NCBI RefSeq assembly: GCF_001298465.1
Contig: NZ_CP012541.1
Span: 1,426,001-1,490,000, forward strand
Source of the DNA: Campylobacter concisus
Lineage (GTDB): Bacteria; Campylobacterota; Campylobacteria; Campylobacterales; Campylobacteraceae
Length of the DNA: 64,000 bases
Direction of reading: 5' to 3'
Both the position numbers and the translations under genes were made by a program. The notes beneath the pieces are model-generated. The model was not told where the DNA came from and searched no databases. It saw nothing but the letters and a program-made list of their open reading frames with translations. Of this stretch, positions 39,202-47,722 are shown piece by piece (within the stretch, counting starts at the first letter, position 1; each line of letters starts with the position of its first letter).

Positions 39202-41301
39202 TTACCTCTTTAACTTGTAAACTTTTGCCGCCCCATCAAGTATGACTGGCTCAAAAATTTTTGGATCATATCTTTCTAGCACGAAAAGCTGTATATAAGT
39301 GCTACTTAAAATACTCTCATCAAGGATGATAAACCTACCGTAATCCCTCATAAAAATAACAGAAATGTTTGAGAGTTCGTTATTTTTATACTCTTTGACA
39401 TTTAGTTTGCCAGACTCGTCGTAGTCAGTCTCTATGAAAGATCTTAGCGGCAAGACATTGTTTTCGTAGATCAAATTTGTGACATCGCTTGATAGTGTAA
39501 ATCCGCCGCTTAGCCTGATGCCTTGTTCATTTTGTGAGATCGCTCTTGTGACGATAAAAAGTCCGTTGTTTAAATTTTTACCGCTTTTTAGATCGATCTT
39601 ACTAAACTGCAAAATGGTCGGGAAAATACTAAGCATCCTATCTGGCAGGTAATAATATATCTCTCTGCTCTTTGCTGGTAGGCTAAAATTTGCCTCTTTT
39701 ATATCACTAAAAAACTGATCAATGCTTGCGTTTCTCTCTTTTAAAATTTGAGCCAAATTGCCGTTAAATCTCTCCTTGAAATTTCGCTCCGTATACTCGA
39801 CATCAAGCCTTGCAATATTTGCCGAGCTCATCTCATCACTTCCAAGTGCAAAACTCACGGCAAAATTTTCACGCCCAAGGTGCTTTCCACCATCAATGAG
39901 TGTCTTAACATCGCTGTAATATCTAATCGGATATCCATAGTCCCACCACGCAACCACGTAGTCCTCGCGTCCTGCGATGCCTTTTAGCTTGTTTAAAATT
40001 TCAACCTCTTTGTGTACAAAAACCGGCTCAGCTTTGTAACCATAGATATGAATGAGAGCTGGAGTAAGAGCAAGCACGGTTATAAAAGCTCTCGCGAGAT
40101 TTAGCACCGCTCCTTTTAGCTTTAAATTTGAAAGTATAAACTCCACTAAGTAGCCAAAGCCAAGTGCCATGATAGGCACAGCATAAATGGTAAATCTAAG
40201 TCCACTTTTAAATGCTAAAAAGCCAAGTGCAAGCATGCCAAGCGAGACGGCAAATGAGCGGTATTGAAAGCAAAAAAGAGCAACGCCAGCAAGCGAGATC
40301 AAAAATGTGATGACATTTGCGCTGATCCTCTCGCAAAATAGCGTAAAATCAACGATGCTTGACTCTTGGATGGTTTGATTGACATTAAAAAAGTGAAAAC
40401 TCATGCCTCCAACTTCAGGAGCGTCTCTAAAGACGTAAAATTTAAGTTGAAAGATTATCGGATTTAGCCCACCACGGATGACAAAAACGACAAAGATAAT
40501 TGCCAAAATGCCAAGAGCAATTTTTAAATTTATCACCTCTTTTTTAAATAGGCAAAGTGCGTAAATAGCGATAACAGCGATAAATTTAAGCGTTAGATCA
40601 AGGTTTGAGATGGCGAGTAAAAGCAGAGAAATTTCAAGGTAAAAAAGTGGGTTTTTTCTATCAAAAACGAGCGTGTAAAGTAAAAATAGCCCAGTTAAAA
40701 TGCTAATAAGCGAAAAGGCACTCGCATACCACCACATATAAATAAGTGCGCTTAAAGGTGCGATGATTAGGCTCTTTGCGTCCTTTTTTTCAAGCACTCT
40801 AACAAGCCCCCAAACGATAAAGACGCTAAGTGGGATGATGAGCATGTCAGTGTCGTAGTATCCTGCCATCGTGCGGTTGTAGTAGCTATTTGCGATCACT
40901 GCAAGAAGTGCGGCGATGAAGCCAGCAAATTTTAGCTTATACTCATTTGCGATCAAAATGACTGGCACAGCGACAAGAGATGAGAAAAATACACTCATAT
41001 AAATCATCGCCGTCTCAAGCTTGACACCCAGAAATTTCACGATCCAATAAGTCAGTGTCGAGAGTGGATAGCCGTAGTAGCTAAGGTCGTTTTCTTGGTG
41101 AAAACCAGCCATCATATCCCTTGCACCCTCGGCAAATGCGTAGCCGTCGTTTGTGCTGATCATCAGCTCGTTGTTCCAGAAAAATACCGGATATTCACTC
41201 GCCCAAAAGACCCAGTAGAGCCTACAAACCATGCCAAAAAGGACTGCGACAAATATCATCAAGTATAAAGAGTAATTTTTAAAAAATAAATTTCTATTCA
41301 T
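39202..41301 (-). CDS. pglB: Oligosaccharyltransferase PglB (principal copy)
   Basis: An STT3-type transferase that moves the finished glycan from undecaprenyl diphosphate to Asn in D/E-x-N-x-S/T sequons on the periplasmic side. The 699-residue protein has about 13 membrane helices and a C-terminal globular domain. All catalytic motifs are present: SNDGYAFAEG-like TNDGYAFAEG (first metal Asp), YYDTDM (second acidic pair), TIQE in the external loop, WWDYG (about residue 450) for sequon binding and MLSI (MxxI). It is much closer to C. jejuni PglB than the second copy at 47.7 kb. It overlaps pglJ by eight bases and sits in the same place as in C. jejuni. Confidence 0.96.
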   Translation of the reverse strand: MNRNLFFKNYSLYLMIFVAVLFGMVCRLYWVFWASEYPVFFWNNELMISTNDGYAFAEGARDMMAGFHQENDLSYYGYPLSTLTYWIVKFLGVKLETAMIYMSVFFSSLVAVPVILIANEYKLKFAGFIAALLAVIANSYYNRTMAGYYDTDMLIIPLSVFIVWGLVRVLEKKDAKSLIIAPLSALIYMWWYASAFSLISILTGLFLLYTLVFDRKNPLFYLEISLLLLAISNLDLTLKFIAVIAIYALCLFKKEVINLKIALGILAIIFVVFVIRGGLNPIIFQLKFYVFRDAPEVGGMSFHFFNVNQTIQESSIVDFTLFCERISANVITFLISLAGVALFCFQYRSFAVSLGMLALGFLAFKSGLRFTIYAVPIMALGFGYLVEFILSNLKLKGAVLNLARAFITVLALTPALIHIYGYKAEPVFVHKEVEILNKLKGIAGREDYVVAWWDYGYPIRYYSDVKTLIDGGKHLGRENFAVSFALGSDEMSSANIARLDVEYTERNFKERFNGNLAQILKERNASIDQFFSDIKEANFSLPAKSREIYYYLPDRMLSIFPTILQFSKIDLKSGKNLNNGLFIVTRAISQNEQGIRLSGGFTLSSDVTNLIYENNVLPLRSFIETDYDESGKLNVKEYKNNELSNISVIFMRDYGRFIILDESILSSTYIQLFVLERYDPKIFEPVILDGAAKVYKLKR

Positions 41302-42418
41302 TAGGATTTTCCAAAAATTTTATAAGCTCCCTCGCTATATTTTCACTATCAAAAAATTTAGCCCGATTATACGCAACATTTTCAAAATTTTGCCTTATCT
41401 CAGGCGCGTTAAGCACCTTTATCATCGCCTCTTTCATCGCATTTTCGTCATCGACTGGCACCAAAATGCCAAACTCGCTCTCGCCCAAAAGCTCCTTTGC
41501 GCCGCTTTTATGCTCGGTTGAGATGATTGTTTTTTCGCATGCTAGTGCTTCAAGCAGGACATTTGAAAAGCCTTCGAACCTAGAAGCACAAAGCAAGCAA
41601 GAGGCGTTTTTTATATGTTTAAATGGATTTTTATCAGTACCAAGAAGCTTTACGCGCTCGCCGACATTGAGCTTGTCTATCAAATTTTGCAGCTCATCCT
41701 TTAAAGGCCCTTTCCCTAAAATGCCAAGCGTTGCACGAGAGTCGTTAATGGAGGCAATTATTTTTATTAGCATGGCTTGATTTTTACCGCTATCAAGGCG
41801 GCCGATATTTATGAAAAATGGCTTAAAGTCACCCTCTAGTGGCTCATTTTTTAATAAATTTATAGTTTTTAGATCAAGGGCGTTATAAAGCACCTTTGTT
41901 TTGACCTCGCTCATGCCAAAATTTCTCACCAGATCCTCTTTATTCCCAGCTGCATTTGCTAGGATGAGATCGGCTTTTTTATAAAGATGAGTGAGTAAAA
42001 ATTTATTAACTCGACCGCTTGGATCATCTTTATATAAGATAGACGGGCAGCTTCGCTCGCTGATAACTAGCCTTTTTTTAAAGCCCAAAATTCTGGCTAT
42101 TGCAGCAATATAACATGGGCGATTCATCAGCACAAACTGCATGTCGACGCCTAAGTTTTGACAAAGCTTTTTATACTTAAACGCTAGCATTGGCATCGCC
42201 AAAAAGAGCCTTGCAAGCTTCTTTAGCCCGCTTTCATAAGGATCGCTATTTTCTATAAAGTGAATTTGCACCTCGCTTGGGATCTCATAGGCGATAACCT
42301 TACTCATTAATATGAGATGAACTTCATAACTTTTAACCAAAAATGGCAGTAAATTTGCAACATTTCGCTCAGCCCCGCCAGGGCCCATCGAGTATAAAAA
42401 AACGGCTAATTTTTTCAC
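41294..42418 (-). CDS. pglJ: GT4 glycosyltransferase PglJ
   Basis: In C. jejuni PglJ adds the second GalNAc of the N-glycan. This 374-residue GT4 protein matches it along the full length: FLYSMGPGGAERNVANLLP, YEVHLILMS, KADLILANAAGN, INIGRLDSGKNQAML and the donor site ASRFEGFSNVLLEALACEK. It overlaps the upstream GT4 gene by four bases (ATGA) and pglB by eight. Sugar specificity is inferred from the family and could differ, because the rest of the pathway is altered. Confidence 0.93.
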   Translation of the reverse strand: MKKLAVFLYSMGPGGAERNVANLLPFLVKSYEVHLILMSKVIAYEIPSEVQIHFIENSDPYESGLKKLARLFLAMPMLAFKYKKLCQNLGVDMQFVLMNRPCYIAAIARILGFKKRLVISERSCPSILYKDDPSGRVNKFLLTHLYKKADLILANAAGNKEDLVRNFGMSEVKTKVLYNALDLKTINLLKNEPLEGDFKPFFINIGRLDSGKNQAMLIKIIASINDSRATLGILGKGPLKDELQNLIDKLNVGERVKLLGTDKNPFKHIKNASCLLCASRFEGFSNVLLEALACEKTIISTEHKSGAKELLGESEFGILVPVDDENAMKEAMIKVLNAPEIRQNFENVAYNRAKFFDSENIARELIKFLENPNE

Positions 42419-43458
42419 TTACTAACAACCTTTTTTACAAATTCTCGCCACTGTTTGATGATGTTTTCTTTGCTAAATAAATTTGCACTTTCGCTGGCGT
42501 TTTTTGCTAGTTTTTGCCTTAAATTTTCATCTTTTAAAAACATCTCAAGCTTCTCTTTTAGATCATCTGCATCGCCATTTTTAAAGATAAGCCCGTCAAT
42601 GCCGTCATTTATAAGCTCTCTTGCTCCCACAGTGTCGCTACTTAGCCTGGCGCAGTTAAAAGCGCCTGATTCAATTAGCACGTTTGAAAGCCCCTCGCTT
42701 CTTGAGCAAAGAGTAAAAATTTTTGCCTCACTATAAAGCTTTGTGACATCACTCATGTGGCCTAAAAATTTGATGTTAAGCCCTAAATTTGACGCCATCT
42801 GCTTTAGCTCGGCTTCCTGCCTGCCACTGCCTGCGATCTTTATCTCCCAGCCATCAAGCAAGCTCTTATCCACCTTGCTAAGCGCCTCAAAATAGATATC
42901 ATAGCCCTTTACCGCCTCCAGCCTTGCCACGCTTAAGATGACGTTTTGCTTCTCGCAAATTTCAGGTACGTCGATAAAAAGTGGGTTGTGGATGACCTCG
43001 CGGTTTTTGGCAAATTTATAGTAGTCGTAGTCGCTTTTGCTTAGCACGCTTAGGCCATCTACAAAGCGGTAGCTAATATCACGCATAGCGCTAGCAATTT
43101 TGCTTTTTAAGTAGCTATGCTCGTGATGCTCGGTTGCTATTAGTTTGCTCTTTAGCCCAGCATTTGCCAGCACGCAAGCGACGTTTGTCCAGTCGATAAA
43201 GCTAATTATTAGATCAGCCCTTTGCTCCTTAAAAAGCGCTCTAAGGGCGAGGATTTTCTTAAATTTTAAAGCCAGTCCTGAGCCAGTGACGCTAAGGTTT
43301 ATGATATTTATTTTCTCACTAAATTTATAAAGCCCAAGATCCTCTTCAAGCACGGCGATAGTGATCTCATTATCTTTGCAAAGCTCGTTTGCAAGCACAT
43401 TTAGCACTCGCTCGGCTCCACCATTTCTAAGTGCGGCTATGACAAAAAGAATTTTCAC
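42415..43458 (-). CDS. GT4 glycosyltransferase, second PglH-like enzyme
   Basis: A 347-residue GT4 enzyme starting KILFVIAALRNGGAERVLNV, with LIISFIDWTNVACVLANAGL, LSVARLEAVKGYD and the donor site CSRSEGLSNVLIESGAFNC. It is related to both PglH and its neighbour but is the more divergent of the two. I chose a GTG start at 43458: GGAGGT lies five bases upstream and GTGA overlaps the stop of the previous gene; an ATG 11 codons earlier lies inside that gene in another frame. C. jejuni has a single PglH that adds three GalNAc residues, so here the work may be split or the sugar may differ. Confidence 0.85.
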   Translation of the reverse strand: MKILFVIAALRNGGAERVLNVLANELCKDNEITIAVLEEDLGLYKFSEKINIINLSVTGSGLALKFKKILALRALFKEQRADLIISFIDWTNVACVLANAGLKSKLIATEHHEHSYLKSKIASAMRDISYRFVDGLSVLSKSDYDYYKFAKNREVIHNPLFIDVPEICEKQNVILSVARLEAVKGYDIYFEALSKVDKSLLDGWEIKIAGSGRQEAELKQMASNLGLNIKFLGHMSDVTKLYSEAKIFTLCSRSEGLSNVLIESGAFNCARLSSDTVGARELINDGIDGLIFKNGDADDLKEKLEMFLKDENLRQKLAKNASESANLFSKENIIKQWREFVKKVVSK

Positions 43459-44513
43459 TTTACACCTCCAAGCTTTAAAAGCTCCAGCCATTTTTTATAA
43501 ATTTGCTCCACGCTAAACTCATCAAGTCTAGTTCTTGCGTTTTTGACAAATTCGCCCATTTTTGCCTCATTTTGGATCAAATTTGCAAGCTTTTCGCTCA
43601 TCTGATCAGCGTCATTTATCTCGCAAAGCAAGCCATCAAAACTATCTTTTATAAGCTCTTTTGCCCCGCTAGTTCTTGTAGCAACACGCACGCAGTCATA
43701 GTTTATAGCCTCTATCAAGGTATTTCCAAGACCCTCGTAATTTGAGCAAGAGAGCAACACCTTTGCTCTTTTATAAAGCGAGGCGATGTCGCTAACATTG
43801 CCTAAAAACTCTACATCAGCGCCCAAACTTTTAGCTAAATTTTCTAAATTTCCCCTCTCGCCGCCATCTCCAGCGACAGCAAATTTATAGCCACTTTGCT
43901 TTAAGCTTGCAGCCACTCTTACAAACATTTCGCAGTTTTTTATCTTATTTAGCCTGCCAACAAAGATGACTAAATTTTCTTTATCAAAGCTCTCACTTGG
44001 CACCTCTTCAAAGAGTGGGTTGTAAATTTTCATCACATTTTTGCAAAATTTCGAGTAGTAGCCTAGGTCCTCGTCGCTTAAGACACTAAGTGCGTTTGCA
44101 AATGGGTAGCTAAGGCGTCTTAGCACCTTAAAAATGGCTCTTTTTGGCGCAAGATAGTTTGTGTGTTCGCTTATGATAATAGGCGTTTTTAGCCCAGCTG
44201 AGCTAAAGAGCACCAAGGTATTTACGGCGTCTAAAAAGGATATCACAGCGTCAAATTTGCCCTCTCTTATGAGCGCTCTTAAGGCAAGCACCTTTAAAAC
44301 TCTCTTTTTTAAATTTCCAAAAAAACCAAGCTCATCAGCCCCAACGCCTAAATTTATGAGCTTTACGCCACTTGCTAGCTCGTAAAATGGCTCATCCTTG
44401 TCGAATTTAACAAGACTTACATCATGATCCACGCTAAATCTTGATGCGATCACCGCACAAACTCGCTCCGCACCGCCACTTCTAAGCGTTGATGTGACAA
44501 ATAATATCCTCAT
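43455..44513 (-). CDS. pglH: GT4 glycosyltransferase PglH
   Basis: The better match to C. jejuni PglH, the processive polymerase that adds the last GalNAc residues. The 352-residue protein has FVTSTLRSGGAERVCAVI, FDAVISFLDAVNTLV, LKTPIIISEHTNYLAPKR, RRLSYPFANALSVLS, IFVGRLNKIKN and the donor site CSNYEGLGNTLIEAINYDC. It overlaps pglI by four bases and the second PglH-like gene by four. Whether it is processive here cannot be read from sequence. Confidence 0.85.
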   Translation of the reverse strand: MRILFVTSTLRSGGAERVCAVIASRFSVDHDVSLVKFDKDEPFYELASGVKLINLGVGADELGFFGNLKKRVLKVLALRALIREGKFDAVISFLDAVNTLVLFSSAGLKTPIIISEHTNYLAPKRAIFKVLRRLSYPFANALSVLSDEDLGYYSKFCKNVMKIYNPLFEEVPSESFDKENLVIFVGRLNKIKNCEMFVRVAASLKQSGYKFAVAGDGGERGNLENLAKSLGADVEFLGNVSDIASLYKRAKVLLSCSNYEGLGNTLIEAINYDCVRVATRTSGAKELIKDSFDGLLCEINDADQMSEKLANLIQNEAKMGEFVKNARTRLDEFSVEQIYKKWLELLKLGGVK

Positions 44514-45442
44514 ACACCAAACCTTTGTTTGATTTTTACTCTAAGCTTTGAAAGTGCTGGCAAAATGCCACTTGGAAGTGGGCTAAGTAGTAAAAAGACA
44601 AATGCCTCTTTGCTAAATTTAATGCTAAGACTTTTAAAGATACACCTTAGCATCAGGCCGTATTCGCCTGCTATTTTGGCGTAGTAAGCGGCGTTTTTAT
44701 ACTGGATGGCTAGAAATTTTGGCTCATTTTTTATAGCGATGTCATAGTGCATATTTGCTGTTTTGATGTAGGCGTTTGCAACGTTTAACGGGTGTTTGCT
44801 GGCATTTAGCGTCGCACTATCGCTTCTTGCGATGCGGTAGATGTAAAGTGGCTTTTTAAGATAAAAGACATTTTTTTCAAAAAAGCGGATATAAAGCTCA
44901 TTTTCGCCGCCAAAACTGCTCTCATCAAATCTAAAGCCGTCTATAAATTCACGCGAAAAAAGTTTAAAATACTCGCCATTTATCCGCCCACAGTGATAAT
45001 CAACCTTGCTCATCGCCCCACTCATGTTATACGGGCTTCTACCAGCCATTACTTCGGTCATCACGCCATCTTTTTCGCAGATAGCGTCTGCAAAAACGCA
45101 CGAATACTCGCCACTTTTTAAAATTTCATAGCACTGGGCAATCGCCTCTGGCAAAAGCTCGTCGTCGTCATCAAGCAAGCAGACAAACTCACCTGTTGCG
45201 TTATCAAAGCCGTTATTTTTGTTGCCATTTGGGCTCTTTTTGTGAGCGCTGTTTTTTACAAATTTGATCCTTGCGTCGTTAAAACTATTACAAATTTCAC
45301 TCGCACTCTCGTCATCGCCGTCGTCTGTTACAACTATCTCTATGTTTTTATAGCTTTGAGCTAAAGCGCTTTTTATGGCCTTTTGTAAAAGCTCCGGACG
45401 CTTATAAGTTGCGGTTACGATGCTGATTAATGGCTCACTCAT
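44510..45442 (-). CDS. pglI: GT2 glycosyltransferase PglI
   Basis: In C. jejuni PglI adds the branching glucose. This 310-residue GT-A enzyme has ISIVTATYKRPELLQKAIKS, the first aspartates in VVTDDGDDES, PNGNKNNGFDNATGEFVCLLDDDDELL with the DxD metal site, and a C-terminal part (CIFKSLSIKFSKEAFVFLLL) that matches C. jejuni PglI. It starts one base after the GT25 gene's end and overlaps pglH. The order pglI-pglH is swapped compared with C. jejuni, where pglH precedes pglI in transcription. Confidence 0.88.
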   Translation of the reverse strand: MSEPLISIVTATYKRPELLQKAIKSALAQSYKNIEIVVTDDGDDESASEICNSFNDARIKFVKNSAHKKSPNGNKNNGFDNATGEFVCLLDDDDELLPEAIAQCYEILKSGEYSCVFADAICEKDGVMTEVMAGRSPYNMSGAMSKVDYHCGRINGEYFKLFSREFIDGFRFDESSFGGENELYIRFFEKNVFYLKKPLYIYRIARSDSATLNASKHPLNVANAYIKTANMHYDIAIKNEPKFLAIQYKNAAYYAKIAGEYGLMLRCIFKSLSIKFSKEAFVFLLLSPLPSGILPALSKLRVKIKQRFGV

Positions 45443-46204
45443 TTAGCCCCTTTTAAAAATTCTCTCATAGCCTTGAAGCTTTTCAAGACGTGAAAAAAGT
45501 ATAAATTTAATTGTCTTGACATAGGCCTTTAAATTTGCCTTGTATCCTCTCTCAAGGCGTTCTCCTTCGATATTTGAGCCACTTAGATCAGTTGGATGCG
45601 AAAAGAGATCGCAAAAATACATCTGCATATCATTAACGCCTAGCAAATAGTCCCAAACATCGGTCGTACAAAGCGCACGTTTATGAATTTCAAGCAAATT
45701 TTTAACGCTTTTTTTAGTTAGCACATAAGCCCCTGCTCTATAAATGCTCGAAAATGAGTGCTTTGAGACCTGCCAAAGCGGCCTGCTTAGGCTAGTATCC
45801 ACCTTTTTACCAAAGGCGCTAAATCTACCTTCCAGCCCATCTTGCATGCCACATATCAGCACGCTGTTTTCAGGTATCTTGCTAGCTGCTAAAAAGGCCT
45901 CTTTTATGGCCTCATCATCTCCAATCACGTCATCTTCAAAGATGAGGGCGAATTTGGCGTCACTCGCCAAAAACGCCTCGTAGGCTTTCACATGCGAGAG
46001 CGAACAGCCAACCTCAGCTGGGCTTAAAACCTTACCGTAAGCTTTAAATGATGGCGAAATGATCTTGTAGTATTCCCTAGCGTTTAACTCACTGCCATCG
46101 ACTGCGTCTATTAGATTAAAGCTATCATAAGAGCTAAATTTCTGCTGCAAAAGCTCTCGCCTTTTAGTGTCTTTTGCCAAAGAGATCAGGTAAATTTCAT
46201 CCAT
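45443..46204 (-). CDS. GT25-family glycosyltransferase
   Basis: A 253-residue glycosyltransferase of the LPS beta-1,4-galactosyltransferase family (GT25, LgtB/Lex1-like). It shows IYLISLAKDTKRRELLQQKF, the family's DAVDGSEL, SPAEVGCSLSHVKAYEAFLAS and the DxD-like FALIFEDDVIGDDEA. There is no counterpart in the C. jejuni pgl locus. Its place between wzx and pglI, with no gaps, suggests it adds a sugar to the glycan assembled here. The sugar is not predictable. Confidence 0.88.
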   Translation of the reverse strand: MDEIYLISLAKDTKRRELLQQKFSSYDSFNLIDAVDGSELNAREYYKIISPSFKAYGKVLSPAEVGCSLSHVKAYEAFLASDAKFALIFEDDVIGDDEAIKEAFLAASKIPENSVLICGMQDGLEGRFSAFGKKVDTSLSRPLWQVSKHSFSSIYRAGAYVLTKKSVKNLLEIHKRALCTTDVWDYLLGVNDMQMYFCDLFSHPTDLSGSNIEGERLERGYKANLKAYVKTIKFILFSRLEKLQGYERIFKRG

Positions 46205-47722
46205 TTAAGACCTTTTAAATTTTTTTAAAATTTTACGCCAGACTATGCCTCTCTCGAAGCCATTAAAAAACAAAAAATATCCCAAAACATAAGCTGTACC
46301 AGCGTATATCACAGCAAAGATAGCAAATTTTAGCCAGTTATCTAGGCTCACAAAATCCTTGCAGACAAACATCGCAAGCACGCAGAGTGCAAAAACGGCT
46401 AAATTTTTAAAATAAACCCCATAAAACATGGTGAGCTTTACCTCTAAATTTAAGGCGGCATTTATAAGGTCAAAGCCAAGAATTCTTATGCTATAAAAAA
46501 TGGCTGCGACGATGACGATGCCATAAACGCCGTAGTCACTAAATTTAAGCAGTGCGATCTGCGCTATGATCGTGCTAACGCCAAGAATGGTGTTGGCAAT
46601 GGCTGGTCGACGAAGCTTGTTTGTCGCACTATCAAGGTTAAAAAGCGAAAAAACAAAGCTGATAAATACAATCGGCACAAGCGTGATCATCGAGACGTTG
46701 TAGATAAATTTAACCTCGTCCGCACTTTTAAACGGCAACCAAAGCTTGTAAAAATCAAGTCCAAAAACGACGAAAAATGCGGCTGGAGCGCTCATCACAA
46801 AGGCAATCACCTTCATTGAAAATTTAGCCTCTTTTATGAGGTCTGTGATCAAATTTTTAGAGTAAAGCTCGACAAATTTTGGCGCAAAGATACTGCTAAG
46901 CTGCGCCACAAAGCTCTCAAGTATGATAGGAGCAGCTTTTGCGACTGAAAGAAGGCCAGTGGCGTTTGCATTTACGAAAACGTTACAGATAAATAGGTCC
47001 ATGCCCGTTAAAAGTATGCGATTTAGCGCATTAAAGCTGTTCCAAATGCCAGAGCTTAAAAGCTCTTTTATCTTTGAAAAGTCAAATTTACTAAGGCTAA
47101 ATTTTAGCTCTGGTGTGATGCGAGCTGACATAAAAATGGTGCTAAAAAAGACAAAAAGGCTAGCAACTAGCGCTGAAATGGCGATGTATGAGATAAATGG
47201 CTTAAAAAAGTAAAAAAGTGCGACGATAAGGGCTGCTAGGATCGCACTTGAGATGGCATTTCTGATGGAGAGTAGGTAGAGCTTATTTGTCACAAAGGCG
47301 CAAACCGTCAAAACGCCGTTAAATAGCCCAACGCAGAAATTGATAAAGTAAAAAACAAGGGTCATTCTCACGTCAAAGAGTAAATTTTCAGGGACGTTTA
47401 AAAAGCTTTGCAAATTTAGTATGAAAACAGAGCTAAGCACTACGACAACGGCGCAAAAGAAGATATTTACAACAAGCACTGATGAGTAGTAGGTGTTTGT
47501 AAGGCTTAGATCTTTTTTGTGCCACGCATGAGCGACGAAGCGGCCGCTCACTGAGTTTATAGCCACACTCACGACTGCGGCATAGCTAACGATGGCGTTG
47601 CTAAGGCCCACAAAGCCAAATGCCTCGTTGCCAAGGCTTTTTAAGATAAATGGCGTAAGAAAGAAATTTATGCCCATTGACACGACAAAAATGACGATCG
47701 AGCTTATTAGATTGATTAGCAT
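46205..47722 (-). CDS. Wzx-type polysaccharide flippase (MATE/MOP superfamily)
   Basis: A 505-residue integral membrane protein with about 12-14 helices and the MOP-family start LISSIVIFVVSMGINFFLTPFILKSLGNEAFG-type pattern (first helix, then a short loop with G-x-E-x-FG). There is no Walker A, signature motif or other ABC ATPase feature, so it is not PglK. Wzx proteins flip undecaprenyl-linked glycans across the inner membrane. It lies in the position where C. jejuni carries pglK, between the epimerase side and the glycosyltransferases, and overlaps the stop of the second OTase as TAATG. It probably exports the glycan made here, or a second glycan. Confidence 0.87.
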   Translation of the reverse strand: MLINLISSIVIFVVSMGINFFLTPFILKSLGNEAFGFVGLSNAIVSYAAVVSVAINSVSGRFVAHAWHKKDLSLTNTYYSSVLVVNIFFCAVVVVLSSVFILNLQSFLNVPENLLFDVRMTLVFYFINFCVGLFNGVLTVCAFVTNKLYLLSIRNAISSAILAALIVALFYFFKPFISYIAISALVASLFVFFSTIFMSARITPELKFSLSKFDFSKIKELLSSGIWNSFNALNRILLTGMDLFICNVFVNANATGLLSVAKAAPIILESFVAQLSSIFAPKFVELYSKNLITDLIKEAKFSMKVIAFVMSAPAAFFVVFGLDFYKLWLPFKSADEVKFIYNVSMITLVPIVFISFVFSLFNLDSATNKLRRPAIANTILGVSTIIAQIALLKFSDYGVYGIVIVAAIFYSIRILGFDLINAALNLEVKLTMFYGVYFKNLAVFALCVLAMFVCKDFVSLDNWLKFAIFAVIYAGTAYVLGYFLFFNGFERGIVWRKILKKFKRS

